64,000 bases of DNA from positions 303,109 through 367,108 of the forward strand of contig CBDCTW010000024.1 in assembly GCA_965222425.1 (NCBI GenBank), given 5' to 3'. The stretch comes from CBDCNP01 sp965222425. Its GTDB lineage: Bacteria; Acidobacteriota; Vicinamibacteria; Marinacidobacterales; DATDRI01. How positions within the stretch are numbered: the first letter of the stretch is position 1; the number at the start of each line of letters is the position of its first letter. Under the pieces are notes generated by a model. It was not told the DNA's origin and ran no database searches. It saw only the letters and a list, made by a program, of their open reading frames with translations. Positions 56,992 to 64,000 of this stretch are shown here, piece after piece. The position numbers and the translations under genes were made by a program.

Positions 56992-57420
56992 CTAGTGCTT
57001 TTCTTCTTTCGCCCGCCGCGCGGTCTCCAATCGGGCCTGCGCCCGCTCCGACGCCTCCCGAGCCTCGCGTATCTTATCTACATCGTAGGCGACGCCGAAC
57101 TCTTCCAAGCGCGCGTCTGCACGCTCGCGAGACGATTCCGCCCTTTGGAGATCGATGTCTTCAGCGCGCTCGGCGTTGTTCACTAGCAAAGTGACTTGGT
57201 AGGGAAGAACCTCGGCGAAGCCCCAGGTCACGCTCACCAGGCCCTCCTTTGTACCGACGCGGTAACGGACGGTGCCGGCCTTCAGCTGAGTCAGGAACGG
57301 TGTGTGCCCGGGAAGCACGCCGAAGTACCCCTCTTTGCCTGGCGCTTCGACCTCGTCAACGGCCTCGCGGAAGGTGGCTCCCTCGGGAGTCACGATTTCC
57401 AATTCGATTTTGTCGGGCAT
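56992..57420 (-). CDS. atpC: ATP synthase epsilon subunit
   Basis: Epsilon is the rotor subunit that couples gamma to the c-ring and inhibits hydrolysis. The beta-sandwich N-domain (IELEIVTPEGATFREAVDEV, EAPGKEGYFGVLPGHTPFLT) and a helical C-domain rich in Glu/Arg (REAREASERAQARLETA) are both present. Length is 142 residues. It starts 3 bases after the atpD stop, last of the F1 gene run. Confidence 0.95.
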   Translation of the reverse strand: MPDKIELEIVTPEGATFREAVDEVEAPGKEGYFGVLPGHTPFLTQLKAGTVRYRVGTKEGLVSVTWGFAEVLPYQVTLLVNNAERAEDIDLQRAESSRERADARLEEFGVAYDVDKIREAREASERAQARLETARRAKEEKH

Positions 57421-57423
57421 GAT

Positions 57424-58857
<1,434 letters not shown>

Positions 58858-58879
58858 CCTCTTCTGCTCCTCTCCTAAC

Positions 58880-59737
58880 TCACTTCAGGGCTTCGACGCC
58901 ACTCACCACCTCGAGGATTTCATTGGTGATGGATGCTTGTCGGACCCGGTTCATAGTTAGCGTCAAATGATCGATCAACTCGCTTGCGTTCTTGGTGGCG
59001 CTGTCCATGGCGGTCATTCGTGCGGCATGTTCGGCCGCCGCGGATTCTAACAGAGCACGCCAGACCTGATACTCCACGTGGGTGGGCAGAAGATCGGCGA
59101 GGATCTCTTTCGCGGTCGGCTCGTAGATATAGTCGAACTGCTCCTCGGGCCGCTCGAAGCGTAGTTTCTCTAGCGGAAGGAGCCGTTCTGCTACGACGTC
59201 CTGCTGCATGACGTTCTTGAATTGGTTATAGATGATGTAGACGGCGTCAAGTGAGCCTTCCATGTATCGTTCCATGATCGGCCCGGCCACTTCCCTGCAA
59301 TGTTCATAAGTGAGATCTCGGAAGATGTCGACGTACTCACTTCGAATTGTGAAGTCCCTGCGCCGGAAAAAATCCCGGGCCTTTCTGCCGACTACCTGGA
59401 GCTCTAGTGCCTCAGCGTTTTCCTTCTCAAGAAAGGACATGGCTTCCTTCAAGATGTTCGCGTTGAAGGCGCCGGCGAGACCTTTGTCTGCGGTGATCAC
59501 CACGACCTCAACCCGCTGGGGCTCACGCACCACCAGCAAGGGATGCGCTTCGGGGTCGGCGCGAGTTGCCAAGCTGTTTAAGACTTCCAGCATCTTTAGA
59601 GCGAAGGGCCGCGCGGAAAGAATGCGGTCTTGCGCTCGGCGCAGCTTGGCCGCGGAGACCATCTTCATGGCCTTGGTGATCTGCTGGGTGTTCTTGATGC
59701 TTCGCACGCGGCGGCGAAGATCTAAGAGATTCGGCAT
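58880..59737 (-). CDS. atpG: ATP synthase gamma subunit
   Basis: The central shaft subunit. N-terminal helix NLLDLRRRVRSIKNTQQITK and AMKMVSAAKLRRAQ, the central VVVITADKGLAGAFNANIL and the C-terminal SATKNASELIDHLTLTMNRV with RQASITNEILEVVSG are family hallmarks. Length 285. Confidence 0.97.
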   Translation of the reverse strand: MPNLLDLRRRVRSIKNTQQITKAMKMVSAAKLRRAQDRILSARPFALKMLEVLNSLATRADPEAHPLLVVREPQRVEVVVITADKGLAGAFNANILKEAMSFLEKENAEALELQVVGRKARDFFRRRDFTIRSEYVDIFRDLTYEHCREVAGPIMERYMEGSLDAVYIIYNQFKNVMQQDVVAERLLPLEKLRFERPEEQFDYIYEPTAKEILADLLPTHVEYQVWRALLESAAAEHAARMTAMDSATKNASELIDHLTLTMNRVRQASITNEILEVVSGVEALK

Positions 59738-59768
59738 TTTCGGTCCGTGCTTTCTTAGCTAGGCTTGG

Positions 59769-61298
59769 CTAGGCTGCCGATTCCTCTTTGGACGATTTGA
59801 TTCCTTCTTTGAAGTTCGTGATCGCTTGGGAGAGCTCTTTCGTCAGGTCGTCGTCCAGTTTTTTCTTTTCAGCGATAGCAGCCAGAGTTCCAGGATGCCG
59901 ATCATCGAGAAACTTGTAGAGCCCCACTTCGAAAGCTCGGCACTCCGACACCGCGACGTCATCCAGGAAACCGCTGTTGGCGGCAAAGATGATCACGATC
60001 TGCTTTTCCACCACCAGCGGTTGGTACTGATCCTGTTTCAGGATCTCCACCAAGCGCTCACCCTTGGCCAGCTGTGTCTGCGTGGTCTTATCGAGATCGG
60101 ACCCGAACTGCGCAAAGGCGGCCATCTCCCGGTACTGGGCCAGATCGAGCCGCATCGTTCCCGCTACCTGTCGCATCGCCCGGATCTGCGCCGAGCCTCC
60201 TACGCGGCTGACGGAGTTACCGACGTTGACCGCCGGGCGAACGCCGGAATGGAAGAGGTCGGACTCTAGATAGATTTGTCCGTCGGTGATGGAGATAACG
60301 TTGGTCGGCACGTAGGCCGAGATATCACCGGCCTGCGTCTCAATGAATGGGAAGACGGTCAGCGAGCCCGCACCCAGGTCGTCGCTCAGCTTTGCGGCCC
60401 GCTCGAGTAGCCGCGAGTGGAGATAGAAAACGTCACCCGGATAGGCCTCACGTCCTGGAGGACGCCGTAGCAACAGTGAGATCTCGCGATAGGCGGCAGC
60501 GTGTTTCGATAGATCGTCGTAAATGATTAGTGCATGTCCGCCATTAAAGAGAAAGTGCTCACCCATAGCGCAACCGGCGTAGGGTGCGATGTATTGGAGC
60601 GGTGCCGGCTCGGAGGCCGATGCCACCACGATGATGGTGTGCTCCATGGCGCCGTGCTGTTCGAGCGTCTTGACCACCTGAGCCACGGTGGATTGCTTCT
60701 GGCCCATCGCAACGTAGATACAAATGACGCCTGTTCCCTTCTGGTTGATGATCGCGTCCACTGCGATGGCGGTCTTTCCGGTCTGTCGGTCGCCAATGAT
60801 GAGCTCCCGCTGTCCACGACCGATCGGGATCATCGCGTCGATGGCCTTGATGCCGGTTTGTAGCGGCTCCTTCACCGGCTGGCGCTCCACGACGCCGGCG
60901 GCAGCGCGCTCGACGGGATTGAACTCCTTGGTCAGGATCGGTCCCTTGCCGTCTATCGGTCGACCGAGCGCGTCGACGACGCGACCGACCATGCCGTCTC
61001 CAACCGGCACCTGGAGAATCCGCCCGGTCCGCTTCGCGGTGTCCCCTTCCTTGATGTGGGTGGTTTCGCCGAAGAGCACCAAGCTGACCGACTCCTCTTC
61101 GAGGTTCAGCGCCAAACCGAAGACCTCGTGAGGCAGCTCGACCAGCTCCCCATACATCACGCGCTCGAGTCCGTAGACGCGCGCTATCCCGTCGCCGACC
61201 GACACGACCGTGCCGACCTCAGAGACATCGACACCGGCCTCGTACTCTCCGATCTGCTCTCTAAGGACCTTTGTTATCTCGTCTGCTTTGATCTCCAT
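59769..61298 (-). CDS. atpA: ATP synthase alpha subunit
   Basis: The non-catalytic nucleotide-binding subunit. P-loop IIGDRQTGKTAIAVDAI, the VGDGIARVYGLERVMYGELV N-domain, ALIIYDDLSKHAAAYR (Walker B) and PAVNVGNSVSRVGGSAQ signature are visible. Length 509. A 64-base gap separates it from atpH, room for its own ribosome binding site. Confidence 0.98.
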   Translation of the reverse strand: MEIKADEITKVLREQIGEYEAGVDVSEVGTVVSVGDGIARVYGLERVMYGELVELPHEVFGLALNLEEESVSLVLFGETTHIKEGDTAKRTGRILQVPVGDGMVGRVVDALGRPIDGKGPILTKEFNPVERAAAGVVERQPVKEPLQTGIKAIDAMIPIGRGQRELIIGDRQTGKTAIAVDAIINQKGTGVICIYVAMGQKQSTVAQVVKTLEQHGAMEHTIIVVASASEPAPLQYIAPYAGCAMGEHFLFNGGHALIIYDDLSKHAAAYREISLLLRRPPGREAYPGDVFYLHSRLLERAAKLSDDLGAGSLTVFPFIETQAGDISAYVPTNVISITDGQIYLESDLFHSGVRPAVNVGNSVSRVGGSAQIRAMRQVAGTMRLDLAQYREMAAFAQFGSDLDKTTQTQLAKGERLVEILKQDQYQPLVVEKQIVIIFAANSGFLDDVAVSECRAFEVGLYKFLDDRHPGTLAAIAEKKKLDDDLTKELSQAITNFKEGIKSSKEESAA

Positions 61299-61362
61299 GT
61301 ACTCCTACCCTCGTTAAGAAAGAGGACTCTCGTCCTCTTGGTGCTTTGAAGAACTTCCAAAC

Positions 61363-61923
61363 TCAATACGTCGAGAGGAGACGCTCCTTGAGTCGCGCCA
61401 ACTGTGTCGTCACGCTCGAGTCGTAAATCAGGTTACCGATCCTGATGATGAGTCCTCCCACGAGCTCTGGGTCGGTACGAAACTCGGCGCGTACGGTCTT
61501 CCCGCTGATCTCGCTGAGCTTCCCGATCAGTGCCTTCTCTTCTTTTTTGGAGAGCGTGTAGGATGTCACCACTTCCGCCTTCTCGACCTTCTCGTGCTCG
61601 TCCACCTGTCGGCGATAAGCTGTCCGCACCATGGGAAGGACCGGCATCCGCTCTTTGGCGGCCATGACTCGAAGAAGATTCATCATGGTAGGGCTCAATT
61701 TTTTCTTGCCGAATAGCTGCTCCACGATAGCGACGCGTTTCGACGATACGACGGCCGGACTTCCCAGCGCGCGATCGAGTTCGGGGTTGGCCTCGAGCAA
61801 AGTGGCGATGTCGCGGAGCTCACGATCGATCCGCTCCAGGTCTTCCTTTTTTTCGAGCACTACCTGGAACAGGGCCTTCGCGTAGCGGTTGGCGACTACT
61901 AGCGCTTCCCGGGAGATCTTCAC
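61363..61923 (-). CDS. atpH: ATP synthase delta subunit
   Basis: Delta caps the peripheral stalk on F1. The N-domain reads VANRYAKALFQVVLEKKEDL and the C-terminal motif VRAEFRTDPELVGGLIIRIG then NLIYDSSVTTQLARLKERLL is typical. It starts with GTG overlapping the atpF stop (GTGA), so translation is coupled. Length 186. Confidence 0.95.
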   Translation of the reverse strand: MKISREALVVANRYAKALFQVVLEKKEDLERIDRELRDIATLLEANPELDRALGSPAVVSSKRVAIVEQLFGKKKLSPTMMNLLRVMAAKERMPVLPMVRTAYRRQVDEHEKVEKAEVVTSYTLSKKEEKALIGKLSEISGKTVRAEFRTDPELVGGLIIRIGNLIYDSSVTTQLARLKERLLSTY

Positions 61924-62492
61924 CGAACCTCTCCTAGTTTCTCCAGACCTTTTTCGAAGAGCGCACGACGGTCGTTGTCGCTGATCTGCTCGCCGATCTT
62001 CCTGCTCGCCATCTCCACCGATAGCTCTGCCGCGCGCGCCGTCAACTTCCGGCGCGCCAACTCTAGCTCGTCGGCAAGCTCCCTCTTGGCGCGCTCCGCA
62101 AGTCGTGCCGCTTCGGCCTTCGCGGCCTCCAGGATCCGTTGACGCTCCGCGTCGGCTTCGGCTAACCCTTTCTTTCGCGCCTCCTCGATCTCCTGGTCCA
62201 GCCCCTCTAGACGAGCTTTCGCCTCCTTGCGCTCGGCCTCCGCCCGCTCCCGCTTCCCGACAGCTTCCGCCAGGTCTTGCCGGGTCTGCTCGGTTTTCGC
62301 GTCGAGGTAGTTGCCGAGCGGCTTCTTCAACAGATACACCAAAGCACCAGCCAGAATCGCGAAGTTAATCACGCGGAAGAGAAGATCGAGTCCGTGCCCG
62401 CCTTCCCCGGATGCAGCCTCAACCACTCCCGCTCCGCCAATAAGAAAGGCAAGAAAGCCGAAAACGCCGAGGACGAGGAACCCAAGTTTCAA
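61920..62492 (-). CDS. atpF: ATP synthase b subunit
   Basis: Peripheral-stalk subunit. An N-terminal signal-like hydrophobic stretch (LGVFGFLAFLIGGAGVV) is followed by a second span (VINFAILAGALVYLLKKPLG) and a long charged coiled coil rich in Glu, Lys, Ala and Arg. It starts at TTG 62492 overlapping the stop of the b' gene (TTGA). Length 190. The extra N-terminal hydrophobic part occurs in some Acidobacteria- and Chlorobi-type b subunits (recollection, not checked). Confidence 0.9.
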   Translation of the reverse strand: MKLGFLVLGVFGFLAFLIGGAGVVEAASGEGGHGLDLLFRVINFAILAGALVYLLKKPLGNYLDAKTEQTRQDLAEAVGKRERAEAERKEAKARLEGLDQEIEEARKKGLAEADAERQRILEAAKAEAARLAERAKRELADELELARRKLTARAAELSVEMASRKIGEQISDNDRRALFEKGLEKLGEVR

Positions 62493-62917
62493 GCCACTTT
62501 CCTCCCGAGGATGCGAGAGGCGATCTCCGCAGCCAACCGATTCGATTCGGACTCGAGGGACCTGAGCGCTGCTTCGCCCTGCTGTCGAAGCTCCTCTCGC
62601 GCTCGCGCCATGTCCTGGAGCGTCTTCTCACGCTCGGCGCCGAAGTGCCGATCCGCTTCTGTCTGACCAGCCGACCGAGCCTTCTCGAGAACCTGATAGC
62701 CTTCCTCGCGTTCGCGGGTCATGCCGTCGCGGTGGGTGGCAAGGATCTCCTCGACCTCCTTCATAGTTTCGGCACGTATGTTCTCCGCCGCGTCGATCCG
62801 TGCTTGGCGCTCTTCCATCGCGCCGGCAAGAGGCTTGAAGAAAAATCTGCCGAGCACCAGGACGAGGGTAAAAACGAGTGCTGTGATGATGAGGGCAGAA
62901 AAATCGACGCTGATCAA
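62489..62917 (-). CDS. ATP synthase b' (second b-type) subunit
   Basis: A second b-type stalk protein: one N-terminal span (ALIITALVFTLVLVLGRFFF) with the KPL-type end FKPLAGAMEERQARI, then a coiled coil with many Glu and Arg. Start is TTG 62917 with TAGGAG upstream. Paired b and b' genes make a heterodimeric stalk, as in cyanobacteria and several other phyla. Subunits a and c are not upstream, so the F0 membrane genes must lie elsewhere. Confidence 0.88.
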   Translation of the reverse strand: MISVDFSALIITALVFTLVLVLGRFFFKPLAGAMEERQARIDAAENIRAETMKEVEEILATHRDGMTREREEGYQVLEKARSAGQTEADRHFGAEREKTLQDMARAREELRQQGEAALRSLESESNRLAAEIASRILGRKVA

Positions 62918-63138
62918 TCTAGCTCCTAGCTAGCCGCTTCGTAACACTCGTGAGATTGTACGGTACGCCCGTACAAAGCCCTTAAAGATAACACGCGGGA
63001 AGGGCTCCGTCAACGCACCAGGCCTTTAATGGGCAACAACTTACCGACGTCCTGCCGCGACCCATAGCAGCACCCAACGCCAACTGGACGCCCAGCATTG
63101 ATCTACGAGACGCCTGGCTAGTTGCAGAGCCCAAGAGG

Positions 63139-63162
63139 GGCCGAGCCCGAAAGGGGCTGGCC
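63139..63162. repeat. Hairpin downstream of selD
   Basis: GGCCGAGCCC-GAAA-GGGGCTGGCC folds into a stem of 10 pairs with one G-G mismatch and a GAAA tetraloop, 17 bases beyond the selD stop on the reverse strand. It lacks a T-run, so terminator function is only possible. Confidence 0.35.
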
Positions 63163-63178
63163 GATCACGATTCGAGGC

Positions 63179-64000
63179 TCAAACCACGACGATCTTCGCC
63201 GCGTCCTCCGACACGACGCGGCCGATCCTGGCCGCCGCGGTCTTCTTGGCGGTGAGCGCTTGGCGGAAGGAGCCGTCTTTCGCCTCAGGAACGGCAATGA
63301 ACAGTCCCCCCGAGGTCTGCGGATCCAGTAGTAAGTCCAACAGATGGCGATCGACCTGGCCGGCGATCTCGAGGACGTCCTCGACGTAGGTGCGATTCGT
63401 CTCCAGCCCTCCCGTCACATGGCCCTTCTTCTGATGGTGGATCGCCTCAGGAAGTAGCGGCACCGATCCGGACTCTATCTCGAGAGTCGCGGAGCTCGCC
63501 CGCGCCATTTCCGCGGCATGGCCAAGCAGTCCAAAACCGGTGATGTCGGTCGCAGACGAAACCCCGATCTCCTGCATCACCTCGGAGGCGGCTCGGTTGA
63601 GGGTAACGAGGTTCCGATGAAGAGCGGCACGCGCTTCGTCGCTCAGCTTCCGTTTCTTGAGAGCGGTAGAGAGAACGCCGGTACCAATAGGCTTGGTGAG
63701 ATAGAGCAGATCGCCCGTCCGTGCACCACGATTCCTCACCAGCGCATCCCGCTTCACCCTGCCCGTTACCGCATAACCCAGTTTGATCTCGGGATCCTGC
63801 ACGGTATGGCCACCGAGGAGTACCGCCCCCGCGTCGTGGAGCTTATCGTGTCCGCCTCGGAGCATCTCGGAGAGAATGGAAAAATCCACGCCCGATTTTG
63901 GAAAGCCGACGATGGAGAGCGCCGTCATGGGAGTCGCGGCCATAGCGTAGAGATCGGACAGCGAGTTGGCGGCCGTCGCCGCACCGTAGATGTAAGGGTC
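63179..64000 (-). CDS. selD: Selenide, water dikinase (selenophosphate synthase), partial
   Basis: This enzyme makes selenophosphate from selenide and ATP for selenocysteine and selenouridine synthesis. The frame is open to the right edge, so the N-terminus, including the Cys/Sec active site, is outside the window. Visible parts are AANSLSDLYAMAATPMTALS, VLLGGHTVQDPEIKLGYAVT, GDLLYLTKPIGTGVLSTALK, SSATDITGFGLLGHAAEMAR and LLDLLLDPQTSGGLFIAVPE. These are diagnostic for SelD. The presence of SelD makes selenoproteins possible in this organism. Confidence 0.97.
   Translation of the reverse strand, partial: DPYIYGAATAANSLSDLYAMAATPMTALSIVGFPKSGVDFSILSEMLRGGHDKLHDAGAVLLGGHTVQDPEIKLGYAVTGRVKRDALVRNRGARTGDLLYLTKPIGTGVLSTALKKRKLSDEARAALHRNLVTLNRAASEVMQEIGVSSATDITGFGLLGHAAEMARASSATLEIESGSVPLLPEAIHHQKKGHVTGGLETNRTYVEDVLEIAGQVDRHLLDLLLDPQTSGGLFIAVPEAKDGSFRQALTAKKTAAARIGRVVSEDAAKIVVV

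Overview
The window looks like a chromosomal segment of a high-GC, outer-membrane-bearing bacterium, most likely an Acidobacteriota-type lineage or a relative such as Myxococcota. The grounds are an MglA/MglB-like GTPase pair, Omp85 and DUF481 outer-membrane proteins, many lipoproteins with lipobox cysteines, a kinase/J-domain fusion, and a very large fatty-acid-activating and reducing multidomain protein of the ElbD kind. The taxonomic call is inference from gene content; no rRNA gene is present.

Layout. 0-11 kb: a partial DUF481 protein, a complete IS256-type insertion sequence with an 8-bp target duplication, secreted or periplasmic hydrolases (esterase, M19 dipeptidase), an arsenite-methyltransferase relic, a HyuB-like hydantoinase, an Asp-box protein and a Ser/Thr kinase/J-domain protein. 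11-17.3 kb: tRNA-Arg, tRNA-Lys, an S1-domain protein, an unusual radical SAM enzyme, a decayed TolC/RND efflux locus, tRNA-Ser and SRP RNA. 17.3-24.5 kb: dnaX-ybaB-recR, a deleted ISL3-type element with perfect ends, mglB-mglA, tRNA-Asn, an AmmeMemoRadiSam enzyme and a DUF4399 lipoprotein. 24.5-36.7 kb: small proteins, a broken esterase, an AIM24-type protein, a bacterial deoxyhypusine-synthase homologue, an Omp85 protein, an amidohydrolase, a HisC-like aminotransferase and several broken genes. 36.8-48.6 kb: a lipid-related neighbourhood (CDP-alcohol phosphatidyltransferase, lipid-kinase homologue, a broken Phd/VapC pair, then the SDR / 1475-aa multidomain / LarA-like / HAD operon facing a FabH gene). 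48.5-56.8 kb: an adenine-deaminase-like lipoprotein, a SSP411 protein, two methyltransferases including a Dam-type enzyme, and a MATE transporter. 56.9-64 kb: the F1 plus b/b' part of ATP synthase and the beginning of a selD gene that runs off the window.

How the genes fit together. The most coherent unusual unit is 39.6-48.6 kb. One protein carries fatty-acyl reductase, acyl-AMP ligase, acyl carrier and PlsC acyltransferase domains. It sits in a tight operon with an extended SDR, a LarA-family protein and an HAD-IB phosphatase, opposite a ketoacyl synthase III. This composition suggests making an acyl chain, reducing it to an alcohol or aldehyde, and transferring it to a glycerol backbone, as in bacterial ether-lipid formation. 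The role of the LarA-family protein there is unknown.

A second theme is gene damage. More than ten loci carry single-base frameshifts or in-frame stops (S1 protein, kinase, MATE, esterases, efflux genes, toxin-antitoxin, ArsM relic), while dnaX, recR, atp and the lipid operon are intact. Some shifts lie in G or C runs and may be sequence errors; others come with deletions and are true decay.
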